Shown: positions 27,574-37,052 of the stretch, piece after piece
Layout: each line of letters starts with the position of its first letter
How positions within the stretch are numbered: position 1 is the stretch's first letter
From: Oscillospiraceae bacterium
GTDB lineage: Bacteria > Bacillota > Clostridia > Saccharofermentanales > Saccharofermentanaceae
DNA length: 64,000 bases
Direction: 5' to 3'
Assembly: GCA_902782125.1 (NCBI GenBank)
Contig: CACZMA010000001.1
Location: 176,441 to 240,440 of the forward strand
The notes under the pieces: generated by a model
Seen by the model: only the letters and a program-made list of their open reading frames with translations
The model's database searches: none
Told to the model about the DNA's origin: nothing
Position numbers and translations under genes: made by a program

Positions 27574-28554
27574 CTACAGACTTATCTGAAAGTGCTGGTA
27601 ATCCTTGGGATTGCTCCAGCTTCCGCCCCACGTCCAGCCGTACGCAGTAAAGAGTTCGTAGGCTCTGTCCGACGTCGTGATGACGTGCGGCATGTCAGAC
27701 GATCTGTTGTATACATAATCCGCCGCATTGTCATGTGAGAATTTGTAAGACCCGTCATCCTGAATCGACACATAGGGGTTGTACTGCGGGTTGATGTCTA
27801 TCGCGAGGCCGTAGGAGTGTTTCGAGAGTTTCGATGAACCCGTCGCAGGCCTGTAACAGAAGCACGACGTGTTGTTGTGGTCTATGGAATTCCAGTCGGA
27901 CCCGGTCGCGTCGCCGGTCCAGTAATTGTCTATGAGATACATCTTCTCTATCTGATACCCCTCGCTGCAGAGCGTCTCGAAGATCTCCATGACATCGGAT
28001 GCGACGGCCTTGTTGACGATCATCTCGCCCACCTGATACTCGCCGTCAAAGTTGACATGCAGCATCTTCAGGTACCTTAAGTCCGACAGTGCGATATAGT
28101 CGTTCTCGACGTAGGACTGGCCGTAGATCCTGTTATACACGCTGCCGCCCTCGGTGATCTCCGACGAAGTGAAATACTGCCAGAGGTTGGAATCGTCAAT
28201 GAGATCGGAAGAGATCACGTCTCCCGGAGCATAGCCGTCTAAGCTCTTTAGCTTGCCCTGCGTTGTTGTCTCCTCGGTCGTCGTCTCTGTGGTGGTCTCT
28301 TCAGTGGTCGCCTCGGTCTCGAGCGTCGTCGTAACCGCCACCGACGCCTGGATCTGCGCTTCGGTAACGCTTGCCTCAGGTGTCGTCTCGGGAACGGAAG
28401 CTGTGGTGGTCTCTGCTATCTCGGGCTTCCTCTGCGCGAAAACAACAGCCGCCGTCACGCCTGTCGCAATGACCGCGACGGTTACGACAGCCGCGAGTAC
28501 TATGTTGGTCTTCTTAAGCCTCTCATCCGAGAGGAAATCACTGAATCTGCTCAT
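27574..28554 (-). CDS. M15 family D-alanyl-D-alanine carboxypeptidase (VanY-like), membrane-anchored
   Basis: 326 residues. One membrane anchor (about 17-40), a long Thr/Glu-rich linker (TTLETEATTEETTTETTTEE region, about 60-105) likely to span the wall, and a C-terminal M15 peptidase domain with HSYGLAIDINPQYNPY (zinc His and Asp) and YQHFQISL (zinc His), plus the SKLSKHS lead-in. It trims peptidoglycan stem peptides. Monocistronic, next to the DeoR gene. Confidence 0.85.
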   Translation of the reverse strand: MSRFSDFLSDERLKKTNIVLAAVVTVAVIATGVTAAVVFAQRKPEIAETTTASVPETTPEASVTEAQIQASVAVTTTLETEATTEETTTETTTEETTTQGKLKSLDGYAPGDVISSDLIDDSNLWQYFTSSEITEGGSVYNRIYGQSYVENDYIALSDLRYLKMLHVNFDGEYQVGEMIVNKAVASDVMEIFETLCSEGYQIEKMYLIDNYWTGDATGSDWNSIDHNNTSCFCYRPATGSSKLSKHSYGLAIDINPQYNPYVSIQDDGSYKFSHDNAADYVYNRSSDMPHVITTSDRAYELFTAYGWTWGGSWSNPKDYQHFQISL

Positions 28555-28630
28555 AAAACCAATGATAGCATAAGGCCCGGAGAATCGAATAACTGCGAGT
28601 GATGAAAATGTGCGCGATCAGCCTTCAAAT

Positions 28631-28673
28631 GCTCACAAAATCATCACATTCGGCCGATTATGCATATTTTGTG
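28631..28673. repeat. Dispersed palindromic element, copy 1
   Basis: Within the 295-base gap between the M15 peptidase and the PTS gene. GCTCACAAAAT...TGCATATTTTGTG forms an imperfect inverted repeat around CGGCCG. The same CTCACAAAATC...GGCC...TGCATATTTTGTG pattern is found again at 63844-63883. Confidence 0.5.
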
Positions 28674-28723
28674 CGTAAATCACACTGATTCAGTCACGTA
28701 TTCATCACACGCAGCGGGGACAT

Positions 28724-28756
28724 AAAAAAACCCCGAAGTAGCCGCTTCGGGGTTTT
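28724..28756. terminator. Bidirectional terminator
   Basis: Stem CCCCGAAG/CTTCGGGG (28731-28752) flanked by AAAAAAA on one side and TTTTCGTTTTTT on the other, so it can work in both directions. It ends the PTS IIC-like gene on the minus strand. Confidence 0.88.
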
Positions 28757-28850
28757 CGTTTTTTCTCCCTATGTGCAAGTGAAAGTGATAGCTTTCCTTC
28801 GCTATGTAAATTATACCACCGCGTGTTCTCTATGCAATAGGTTTGCGATC

Positions 28851-29969
28851 TTACGACAGCTTCATGTAGCCGTCCTTGATCCAGCCGAGCTTTCTCATTA
28901 CTTCGCTGAATACAAGTGACAGAACAGCGGGAGCAACGATGCAGACAACGAGCATTCCAACCCATGCCATTGCGTCGAGCGTGCCGGATTCGGTCATTGC
29001 GGAGAAGCAGCCGATGGGACCTACCATTCCGCATGTTCCCATGCCTGCGGCAACGCCGTTGCACTCGAGCTTGAATACCATTGTGGACAGAGGTCCTGTA
29101 ATGGCGGAAGCGAGTGTCGCGGGAATCCAGATCTGGGGATGTCTTACGATGTTGGGCATCTGGAGCATGGAAGTTCCGAGACCCTGTGAGACGATGCCGC
29201 CCCACTTATTCTCTCTGTAGGAAGCAACTGCAAATCCGACCATCTGAGCGCAGCAGCCTGCGAGTGCAGCGCCGCCTGCGATGCCTGCGATACCTATGGA
29301 TGCGCAGATAGCGGCACTGGAGATGGGGAGCGTAAGGATTATTCCGACCACGACGGATACGATGATGCCCATCGGGAGCGGATAGAGTGTTGTTGCATAG
29401 TTGATGAACTGTCCGAGCCAGTTCATGGCAACGGCGATCGCAGGGCATGTGAGATATGCGACGAGCGCGCCTACGCCGATGGAGACGACGGGAGTTACGA
29501 GGATATCGACCTTGGTCTCCTTGGATACGAGCTTACCGAATTCGGCAGCAAAGATAACGGCAACGAATACGCCCAGAGGACCTGCCGCATAGGGCTGTCC
29601 GGGATATGCGTTGGCAAACATGCCGACTGCCGCAGAGCAGGCGATAACGAGCATCGGTGCCTTAAGCGCAGCAGCAATGCCTACGCCAATCGCAGCACCT
29701 GTTGCCGCGGAAGCGAGTGAACCTGCCTGAGCCAGGAAGTGAGCCGTTCTCTCGAAGAACGCACCGTCGATCATGCCGATATACTTGGCGATCGTGGACA
29801 GTATGGTTCCGATGAGAAGTGATGCGAACAGACCCTGAGCCATACCGCTCATGGCGTCAACAAAATAAGTCTTGGGAGAGAGCGTGATATCCTTCTTGGT
29901 GAGGAACTCTCTGAAAGTCATCTTCTTTGCAGGCTTCTTGGCCGGCTTCTTGTTCTTCTTACCTGACAT
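28851..29969 (-). CDS. PTS sugar transporter subunit IIC-like membrane protein (PTS_EIIC_2 family)
   Basis: 372 residues with a Lys-rich N-terminus (KKNKKPAKKPAKKMTFREFL) and about ten hydrophobic segments. The motifs TKKDITLSPKTYFVDAMSGMAQ and ICASIGIAGIAGGAALAGCC are typical of the stand-alone EIIC_2 proteins of Firmicutes. These lack attached IIA/IIB domains, and none is seen nearby, so transport by the PTS is not proven. Substrate unknown. Confidence 0.8.
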   Translation of the reverse strand: MSGKKNKKPAKKPAKKMTFREFLTKKDITLSPKTYFVDAMSGMAQGLFASLLIGTILSTIAKYIGMIDGAFFERTAHFLAQAGSLASAATGAAIGVGIAAALKAPMLVIACSAAVGMFANAYPGQPYAAGPLGVFVAVIFAAEFGKLVSKETKVDILVTPVVSIGVGALVAYLTCPAIAVAMNWLGQFINYATTLYPLPMGIIVSVVVGIILTLPISSAAICASIGIAGIAGGAALAGCCAQMVGFAVASYRENKWGGIVSQGLGTSMLQMPNIVRHPQIWIPATLASAITGPLSTMVFKLECNGVAAGMGTCGMVGPIGCFSAMTESGTLDAMAWVGMLVVCIVAPAVLSLVFSEVMRKLGWIKDGYMKLS

Positions 29970-30005
29970 TAGGCAATACCCCCTCGTGATATTGGACTAA
30001 TGTTA

Positions 30006-30794
30006 TCACGAATTCCAAAAGGTGCTTTCTGCTCTTTTATATGAAATTACGTCAAAATCATATACTTCATTTAGGACTTTTGAATTAAAAGCCTCCTGAA
30101 GCCCCATGTCCGCCACTATCTGCCCGTCCTTGACGAACACTCCGCGCCTGCAGATCCTCGCAGCTTCGCCCAGATCATGGAAGACGCCTGCAAGTGTATT
30201 GCGGATCTTCTTACCGTTATAATCGGTCGTGCCTTCGAGCCACGCAGCCATATAATCCGTAAGCTCCGCGCGGTATCTGACATCAAGGTTGTTGCCGGGC
30301 TCATCAAGGAGCACCACGGGCGTCTGCTGGGCAAATGTCCTGGCAAGGAGCGCTCTCTGCAGCTGTCCGCCTGACAGCTCAGACAGGAGCCTGTCCTTAA
30401 GCTCATACACACCGCAGTCGTTCATCACGCGGTCTACAGTCTCCTTATCTTCCGCAGTGGGGCCGGCAAGTCCCCTTCTCATCCGCACATACCTGCCGAG
30501 CATGACCGCCTGGCCTACCGTGTATGAGAAATACATATCCTGCGTCTGGGGCATAAGAGCAATGAGCGATGCGATGTCTCTTCTTCTCATCGAAGATGCG
30601 TCAGATCCTGCCAGAGTGAGCTCTCCTTCGTACGGAAGTAGCGATGCGGCAACTCGAAGCAGTGTTGTCTTGCCTGCTCCGTTCGGGCCGCCTATCATGA
30701 CGGACTCGCCCTCAGCGATCGTAAGGTTGACGCCCTTAAGCACGGGGGTCTTCGCATAGCCTGCACTGATGTTCTTAAGTTCGATCAGGCTCAT
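30006..30794 (-). CDS. ABC transporter ATP-binding protein (BtuD/FecE type)
   Basis: 262 residues. Walker A GGPNGAGKTT (about 34-43), Q-loop LMPQTQD, signature LSGGQLQRALLARTF and Walker B VVLLDEPGNNLD, all of the iron/corrinoid importer class. Overlaps the permease gene by 4 bases. With the permease and the lipoprotein upstream it forms a complete importer; proximity to metF/metH suggests corrinoid as cargo, but siderophore iron is possible. Confidence 0.92.
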   Translation of the reverse strand: MSLIELKNISAGYAKTPVLKGVNLTIAEGESVMIGGPNGAGKTTLLRVAASLLPYEGELTLAGSDASSMRRRDIASLIALMPQTQDMYFSYTVGQAVMLGRYVRMRRGLAGPTAEDKETVDRVMNDCGVYELKDRLLSELSGGQLQRALLARTFAQQTPVVLLDEPGNNLDVRYRAELTDYMAAWLEGTTDYNGKKIRNTLAGVFHDLGEAARICRRGVFVKDGQIVADMGLQEAFNSKVLNEVYDFDVISYKRAESTFWNS

Positions 30795-31843
30795 CCCTTC
30801 TTCCTCCCCGCAAAGAAAACATAGGCAAAGAAAGGCGCTCCGATAAGGGCCGTGACCGCGCCGATCGGTATCTCCTGCGGCGAGAGGACCGTCCTCGCTA
30901 TGAGGTCTGACAGCGCCATGAACGCCCCGCCGTACAGGAACGACATCGGTATCAGCGTTCTGTGCTCAGGGCCGAAAAGCTTTCGCACCACATGCGGCGC
31001 CACCAGGTCTACAAAGCCTATTACGCCCGCGATGGAGACGGACACGCCGGTAAGGACCGAGCTTAAGATTATGAGAAGGATCTTCACCTTTTTGGTCTCC
31101 ACTCCCATCGCCTTGGACTGCTCCTCACCGAAAGTCATGATATCGAGCTCTCGGGAGAAGAACACCACCACGAGCGTGCATATTACCGCGACCGGAAGAA
31201 CGATTGCCACATGGGTCCAGTTCCTTGCCGAGAACGACCCCATCATCCACAGCCAGAGCCTCTTATAGTGGTCGCTGTAGAGCGTTGCCAGGAAGTTCAT
31301 TATTCCGGTAACGAACAGCGAGAATACCATGCCTATCAGGATAACGGTCGTATTGGATGACATCCTGTCTATCACTGCCGTAAAGGCAAGGACTATCACA
31401 ACGGTAAGAAGTCCCGCGGCAAAGCTAGTCACGGGAAGGATAAACGGCAGTGATATGCCGGATACGAGAACAAAAGCCGCACCGAGGCAGGCGCCTGAAG
31501 ATACGCCCATCGTATAAGACGATGCCAGCGGATTCTGAAGAAGTGCCTGCATCACAGCGCCGCTCACGGCAAGGCAGCCTCCGACCAGGAAAGCCGCCAG
31601 CGCCCTTGGCATCCTGATGGTCCAGAAGATGGAATCCATCATGGGTGCAACTTCCGCAGGAAGCGGGCCGCCCGTAATGTGGCTCATCACGATGGAAGCA
31701 AGATCTCTAAGCGAGATATATACGCTTCCCGCCCTTATGCATATGACAAGAATGACAAAGCAGGCGATCACGGAAAGGATCACGCCTGCCCGTCTGCCTG
31801 CTTCGGTCTTGTTTATGGTTTTTGTTCCCGGATTGTTCTCCAT
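30791..31843 (-). CDS. FecCD/BtuC family ABC transporter permease
   Basis: 350 residues with about ten membrane segments. Conserved family stretches: RMPRALAAFLVGGCLAVSGA, MQALLQNPLASSYTMGVSSG, GFVDLVAPHVVRKLFG (the loop that meets the ATPase) and EIPIGAVTALIGAPFFAYVF. Transports iron complexes or cobalamin. Middle gene of the importer operon. Confidence 0.95.
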   Translation of the reverse strand: MENNPGTKTINKTEAGRRAGVILSVIACFVILVICIRAGSVYISLRDLASIVMSHITGGPLPAEVAPMMDSIFWTIRMPRALAAFLVGGCLAVSGAVMQALLQNPLASSYTMGVSSGACLGAAFVLVSGISLPFILPVTSFAAGLLTVVIVLAFTAVIDRMSSNTTVILIGMVFSLFVTGIMNFLATLYSDHYKRLWLWMMGSFSARNWTHVAIVLPVAVICTLVVVFFSRELDIMTFGEEQSKAMGVETKKVKILLIILSSVLTGVSVSIAGVIGFVDLVAPHVVRKLFGPEHRTLIPMSFLYGGAFMALSDLIARTVLSPQEIPIGAVTALIGAPFFAYVFFAGRKKG

Positions 31844-31855
31844 CAGGAGTATCTA

Positions 31856-32914
31856 TCAGAGGATAGCCTCTGCGAGCTCGGCGAACTGCTCGGGATAGAT
31901 GAATGAACCCCACTCGATGATCGCCTGAGTTACGTGCTCGTTAGGTCTTGAGCAGAGGTTATCTGTTACGAGGTAGACCTCACCGTTCTTGATGGCAGTA
32001 ACATCGCCCCAGCCTTCGAGTGCGAGGATATCGCCGACGGGATCTTCAGTCCATACATAGTTTGTGAGGATGACGTCAGGATTCATCGCGATGGCTTCCT
32101 CTTCAGTAAGTGCAACCCAGCCCTCGAGATCTCCGCATGCATTGACAGCGCCTACTTCAGTGAGCATGTCGGACATATATGTGCCGCTGCCGAAGGAATA
32201 GATCGTCGGATAATCAGCTGAAGGGATGGACATCATGAACAGAACTGTCTTTGTCTCGGGAACATCGGCAGCAGCTGCCTCGATCTCGTCGAGCATGAGG
32301 TCCATTGACTCGACATAGCCGTCAGCTACTTCGGGCTCGTTAACGCAGAGACCGATGAACTGAAGGTCGAGCTTCAGGTCTTCAAGAGTAGCGGGCGTAG
32401 GGATGTCTGCAACGCAGATGCCTGCATCGACAAGCGACTGGAAAGGAGACTCGCCGCCAACATAGCTCATGCCGGATGTGAATACGATATCAGGCTCGAG
32501 TGCAGCGATGGCCTCGTTGTCAGGGTTCATCATGTCGAAGTTCGGGATCGTAGGATCGAGATCTTCGAGGTAATCAACAGAGTTGGAATCGATGCCTACG
32601 ATCTTGTCAGACAGACCGAGCTCGATAAGGAACTGTGTCGTGGAAGGTGCGAGTGATACGATCCTGTCTACCTGGTCGGGTACTTCGATCGGAACGCCTG
32701 CGCGGTCCTGGGTAGGCTTAACATAGTCAAGGGGTTCAGTCTCTTCGTAAGAACCGAAGATGTCCTCTTCCTCAGAGACGATTTCTTCAACCTGTGAAGC
32801 TATTGCAGATGCTTCTGCTTCGTCAACTGCAGGAGCCTCAGGCTTTGCGCATCCTGCAAGAACTGCAGCGGAGAGCGCTCCGCAAAGGATAAGTGATATA
32901 AGACTCTTTTTCAT
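31856..32914 (-). CDS. ABC transporter substrate-binding lipoprotein (BtuF/FhuD type)
   Basis: 352 residues from the ATG of MKKSLISLI. A signal peptide ends at a lipobox LAGC (Cys about 21). After an acidic linker comes the periplasmic-binding type III fold: RIVSLAPSTTQFLIELGL, NPDNEAIAALEPDIVFTSG and ALTEEEAIAMNPDVI, as in BtuF. First gene of the importer operon, divergent from metF across a 209-base gap. No cobalamin riboswitch is seen in that gap. Confidence 0.92.
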   Translation of the reverse strand: MKKSLISLILCGALSAAVLAGCAKPEAPAVDEAEASAIASQVEEIVSEEEDIFGSYEETEPLDYVKPTQDRAGVPIEVPDQVDRIVSLAPSTTQFLIELGLSDKIVGIDSNSVDYLEDLDPTIPNFDMMNPDNEAIAALEPDIVFTSGMSYVGGESPFQSLVDAGICVADIPTPATLEDLKLDLQFIGLCVNEPEVADGYVESMDLMLDEIEAAAADVPETKTVLFMMSIPSADYPTIYSFGSGTYMSDMLTEVGAVNACGDLEGWVALTEEEAIAMNPDVILTNYVWTEDPVGDILALEGWGDVTAIKNGEVYLVTDNLCSRPNEHVTQAIIEWGSFIYPEQFAELAEAIL

Positions 32915-33123
32915 TATTCTTGCCTCCATTTCTTAAAACAAAATAATTATACACAAAAAAGCCCATGACCCCTTTTGTGCGATATATCGATTACTTATTA
33001 CAAACTACAGGTAAAAACTATGAAGAAAGCGGTCCGCCCAACGCGATATATAAGAGTTTATAAACCGGTTATTTTGATATAATAAGCAAACAAAAGATAA
33101 GAACGCATACAAGGGGAAATACC

Positions 33124-33987
33124 ATGAAGATAAAGGATATCCTTCTGACCGATAAGCCGACGATCTCATTCGAGGTCTTCCCTCCCAAGCAGGAAGCAGG
33201 CCTCGATAACGTTAAGGCGGCAGCAGGCGCGATCGCTGCCCTCCAGCCGTCATTCATGTCGGTAACATACGGTGCGGCAGGCTCTACGAGCAAGCTCACA
33301 TGCGAAGTGGCATCAGACATCAAGAACCTGCACGGCGTATCCGTCATGCCCCACCTCACCTGCGTCGCATCGACCAGAGAGCACGTTGACAACATGCTCG
33401 CCAGGATCAGCGAAAGCAACATCGACAACATAATGGCCCTGAGAGGCGATATCCCGCAGGATGGCAATGTGTGCCATGATTTCGAGCATGCGTCGGACCT
33501 TATCGCGTATATAAGGACCAAGGCGCCCGACCTGTGCATCGGCGGTGCGTGCTATCCCGAAGGCCACATCGAGTGTGCGCACAAGTCGCAGGATATCGAT
33601 TTCCTGAAGATAAAGGTCGATGCCGGCTGCGACTTCCTTACCACGCAGATGTTTTTCGACAACAACATCTTCTATAACTTCCTGTACCGCGTGAAGGACA
33701 AGGGCATAGGTGTCCCAGTCCTCCCCGGCATCATGCCCATCACGACTGCAAAGCAGCTCTCGAGATCCGTCGCGCTGTCCGGCACGAACGTTCCCGAGAG
33801 GTTCCGCGCCATCGTTGACAGGTTCGGCGACGACCCCGATTCGATGCGTCAGGCCGGCATCATCTACGCCTGCGAGCAGATCGTCGACCTCATCGCGAAC
33901 GGCGTCAACCACATCCATGTCTACTCGATGAACAAGCCCGACGTGGCAGCGGACATCCTGAAGAACCTGGGTTCCATACTGGAGTGA
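33124..33987 (+). CDS. metF: Methylenetetrahydrofolate reductase
   Basis: 287 residues, TIM barrel flavoenzyme. Blocks ISFEVFPPKQEAGLDN (catalytic Glu), MSVTYGAAGS, NIMALRGDIPQ (folate Asp) and GCDFLTTQMFFDN are diagnostic. Makes 5-methyl-THF for methionine synthase. AAGGGG ribosome site. First gene of the metF-activation-metH operon. A TATAAT near 33077 may be its -10. Confidence 0.96.
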   Translation: MKIKDILLTDKPTISFEVFPPKQEAGLDNVKAAAGAIAALQPSFMSVTYGAAGSTSKLTCEVASDIKNLHGVSVMPHLTCVASTREHVDNMLARISESNIDNIMALRGDIPQDGNVCHDFEHASDLIAYIRTKAPDLCIGGACYPEGHIECAHKSQDIDFLKIKVDAGCDFLTTQMFFDNNIFYNFLYRVKDKGIGVPVLPGIMPITTAKQLSRSVALSGTNVPERFRAIVDRFGDDPDSMRQAGIIYACEQIVDLIANGVNHIHVYSMNKPDVAADILKNLGSILE

Positions 33988-33991
33988 TCAC

Positions 33992-34654
33992 ATGCCTTTA
34001 GGTGCCGAGATACCCGTAAGAGAAGTCAAGCGCTACTGGGGCTACTACGGTCCCATCGAGCATCCCGAGGCTGATTCCTATATTGCCGAGGCCGTCTCCG
34101 CTCTCGAGAAGGAATCCGACCCGCACCACATATACAAAGCCTTCCCGATAGAGGTCGAGGGCGATACCGTCCGCATCGAAAGCAGAACGCTCGAGAGCGC
34201 GGCACTTGCCAGGAACCTCACAGGCTGCACCAAAGCAGTACTATTCGCGGCGACCATAGGCCCCGCGTGCGACAGGCTGGTAAAGCGCGCGAACCTCAAG
34301 TCATACACGCTCATGAGCTGCTATCAGGCGGCAGGCGCGGCTGCGATCGAAGCTTACTGCGATAAGCTGAACGATAAGATCTGCGAAGAGGCAAGAGCAG
34401 AGGGGCTCTATCCGAGGCCGAGGTTCTCGCCCGGATACGGCGACCTTGCCATCGAGAATCAGAAGACCTGGTTCGAACTGCTTAATATAACGAAGAATAC
34501 CGGGATCACCCTGACCGATTCCTATCTGATGGTTCCGACCAAGTCGGTTACTGCCATTATCGGTCTGTCTCCCGTGAATACGCCCTGCATCCGGCAGGGA
34601 TGCGAGAACTGCAACATGTCTTCCACCTGTGAGTACTCGCGAGAAAGGAACTGA
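33992..34654 (+). CDS. Vitamin B12-dependent methionine synthase activation-domain protein
   Basis: 220 residues. Carries the MetH activation-domain signature in RPRFSPGYGDLAIENQKTW and the SYLMVPTKSVTAIIGL stretch, with a C-terminal Cys-rich tail (CIRQGCENCNMSSTCEY). In E. coli this is the last domain of MetH and uses SAM to re-methylate oxidised cobalamin; here it is a separate protein. It lies between metF and metH, spaced by 4 and 1 bases. Confidence 0.9.
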   Translation: MPLGAEIPVREVKRYWGYYGPIEHPEADSYIAEAVSALEKESDPHHIYKAFPIEVEGDTVRIESRTLESAALARNLTGCTKAVLFAATIGPACDRLVKRANLKSYTLMSCYQAAGAAAIEAYCDKLNDKICEEARAEGLYPRPRFSPGYGDLAIENQKTWFELLNITKNTGITLTDSYLMVPTKSVTAIIGLSPVNTPCIRQGCENCNMSSTCEYSRERN

Positions 34655-34655
34655 T

Positions 34656-37052
34656 ATGACACTTAAGGAAAGACTCGGCAAAGAATGGCTCTTCTGTGAC
34701 GGCGGCACCGGAACCATACTGCAGGAATTAGGCCTCAAGGGAGGCGAGCTGCCTGAGCTCTGGAACCTTACACGCCCCGGTGACATAAGGGCTTTGAACA
34801 GAGGCTACTTCGAAGCCGGAAGCAATATCGTCAATGCCAACATGTTCGGCGCGAACCGTTTCAAGTTCGATAATGTGACCGAGATAGTAACTGCCGCAGT
34901 AAAGCTCTGCCAGGAGGCAAGGCACGAGGCAGGAAGAGATGACGACGCTTACGTCGCGATAGACATCGGCCCTACCGGCAAGCTGTTAGCACCCATGGGC
35001 GACCTCCCTTTCAACGAGGCAGTCGAAGTATTCAGCGAAGAGATCAGGGCAGGTGCCCGGGCCGGCGCTGACGTCGTCGTGATCGAGACGATGAGCGACG
35101 CGTACGAAGCCAAGGCGGCAGTCATCGCGGCTCACGAAGTCTGCGATCTTCCGGTAATCGTCACCTGCGTATACGATGATTCAGGCAAGCTCCTCACCGG
35201 CGGCGGCATCGAAGGCACGGTAGCGATGTTAGAAGGCCTAAAGGTCGATGCCTTAGGCGTCAACTGCGGGTTTGGTCCCGACAAGATGCTGCCCATCGTA
35301 AAGCGCATCGCGGACTGCTGCTCGCTCCCGATCGTCGTAAACCCCAACGCGGGACTTCCCAGAACGGAAGGCAGCAGGACTGTCTTCGACGTAATGCCGG
35401 ACGAATTCTGCGAAGTCATGAAGGAGATCGCTAAGCTCGGCGTGCACGTCATGGGCGGCTGCTGCGGAACGACTCCCGAATATATCAGTAAGCTCGTAGA
35501 GACCATTAAGCCTCTCCCCTTCACCGAGCCCGTAAGAAAGCACAGGACTTATGTCACGAGTTCTTCCGCGTGTGTCGAGATAGGCCCAAAGCCGGTCATC
35601 ATCGGCGAGAGGATCAACCCGACGGGCAAGAAGAGATTCAAGCAGGCCTTGAGAGACAACGACGTCGACTATATCCTCACAGAGGGCCTTAACCAGGAAG
35701 AAGCAGGCGCGGATATCTTAGACGTCAACGTCGGCCTTCCCGAGATAGACGAACCTGCCATGATGGAAAGCATCGTGCTCAGCCTGCAGTCGGTGACGAC
35801 TCTCCCCTTGCAGATAGATACGACGGACATCGAAGCCTTAGAGCGCGGCCTTCGCATCTATAACGGCAAGCCGATGATCAATTCCGTCAACGGCAAGCAG
35901 GAAGTAATCGAAGCAGTCATGCCGCTCGTTGCCAAGTACGGCGGCGTTCTCGTAGGCCTGCCCATAGATGAAGCAGGCATCCCCGAGACCTCTGACGGCA
36001 GGATCGCCGTAGCAAAGAAGATCTACGAAGCAGCAGACAGATACGGCATCCCGAGAGAAGACATCGTGATCGACGGTCTTGCCATGACGATATCGTCTGA
36101 CCCGGGTTCTGCCGTCACGACGCTCGATACCGTAAGGCGCATAAGAGACGAGTTCCACGGATACTCCATCCTGGGCGTGTCCAATATATCGTTCGGCCTT
36201 CCCGCCAGAGAGCTCGTCAACTCGCATTTCCTTACCATGGCGATGCAGAACGGGCTGTCCTGCGCGATCATCAACCCCTGCAACGGCCCCATGATGGTCT
36301 CCTACCGTTCGTTCCTCGCACTCATGAACCTTGACCCACAGTGCTCAGAATTCATCGCAGCATACGCTGACTATGTTCCGGGAGCAGCGACTGCTTCAAC
36401 CGGCGCGAAGAAAGACGTTGCCGCAGGCGGAACACTTACCCTCGCCGAAGCCATCGAGCGCGGTGTCACGGGAAGGGCCGCAGAAGCCATGAGAGAAGAG
36501 ATCGACGCGGGCAAAGAGCCTCTCGAAGTCATCAACAACGACCTCATCCCTGCCCTCGACAAAGTCGGCAAGGGGTTCGAGGCGGGCACCATATTCCTAC
36601 CGCAGCTTCTGATGAGCGCGGATGCAGCGAAAGCAGCTTTCGACGTGGTAAAGCAGAAGATGGCGGGAAAGCCGCGCACGGTAAAGGGCAAGGTCATCCT
36701 CGCGACCGTGAAGGGCGACATCCACGACATCGGCAAGAACATCGTCAAGGTAATGCTCGAGAACTACGGCTATGACGTGGTGGACCTGGGCAAGGACGTC
36801 CCGCCCGAAGTTATAGTCGAAGCCGCGATCAGGGACGACATCAAGGTCGTGGGATTATCGGCACTCATGACGACGACGGTCGTATCGATGGAAGAGACGA
36901 TAAAGCTGCTGCGTGAGAAGAAGCCCGATACCAAGGTCGTCGTGGGCGGCGCAGTAATGACGCAGGAATACGCAGACCAGATCGGCGCTGACGCCTACTC
37001 TAAGGACGCCATGCAGACCGTCAGGTATTGCGATACTGTTTTCGGAGTGTGA
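34656..37052 (+). CDS. metH: Cobalamin-dependent methionine synthase, core without activation domain
   Basis: 798 residues from the ATG behind AGAAAGGAA, one base after the previous stop. Homocysteine-binding domain (about 1-290; DGGTGTILQELGL, zinc Cys in VNCGFG and GGCCGTT), pterin-binding barrel (about 310-570; IIGERINPTGKKRF), B12 cap (about 590-675) and B12 Rossmann domain (about 676-798) with DIHDIG near 687-692, whose His binds cobalt. The activation domain is missing and is supplied by the gene before it. Methylates homocysteine from methyl-THF. Confidence 0.96.
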   Translation: MTLKERLGKEWLFCDGGTGTILQELGLKGGELPELWNLTRPGDIRALNRGYFEAGSNIVNANMFGANRFKFDNVTEIVTAAVKLCQEARHEAGRDDDAYVAIDIGPTGKLLAPMGDLPFNEAVEVFSEEIRAGARAGADVVVIETMSDAYEAKAAVIAAHEVCDLPVIVTCVYDDSGKLLTGGGIEGTVAMLEGLKVDALGVNCGFGPDKMLPIVKRIADCCSLPIVVNPNAGLPRTEGSRTVFDVMPDEFCEVMKEIAKLGVHVMGGCCGTTPEYISKLVETIKPLPFTEPVRKHRTYVTSSSACVEIGPKPVIIGERINPTGKKRFKQALRDNDVDYILTEGLNQEEAGADILDVNVGLPEIDEPAMMESIVLSLQSVTTLPLQIDTTDIEALERGLRIYNGKPMINSVNGKQEVIEAVMPLVAKYGGVLVGLPIDEAGIPETSDGRIAVAKKIYEAADRYGIPREDIVIDGLAMTISSDPGSAVTTLDTVRRIRDEFHGYSILGVSNISFGLPARELVNSHFLTMAMQNGLSCAIINPCNGPMMVSYRSFLALMNLDPQCSEFIAAYADYVPGAATASTGAKKDVAAGGTLTLAEAIERGVTGRAAEAMREEIDAGKEPLEVINNDLIPALDKVGKGFEAGTIFLPQLLMSADAAKAAFDVVKQKMAGKPRTVKGKVILATVKGDIHDIGKNIVKVMLENYGYDVVDLGKDVPPEVIVEAAIRDDIKVVGLSALMTTTVVSMEETIKLLREKKPDTKVVVGGAVMTQEYADQIGADAYSKDAMQTVRYCDTVFGV

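Noticed and set aside
32915..33123. Cobalamin or SAM riboswitch between the importer and metF
   Set aside because: No B12 box or SAM-I core is visible by eye on either strand; a covariance search would settle it.
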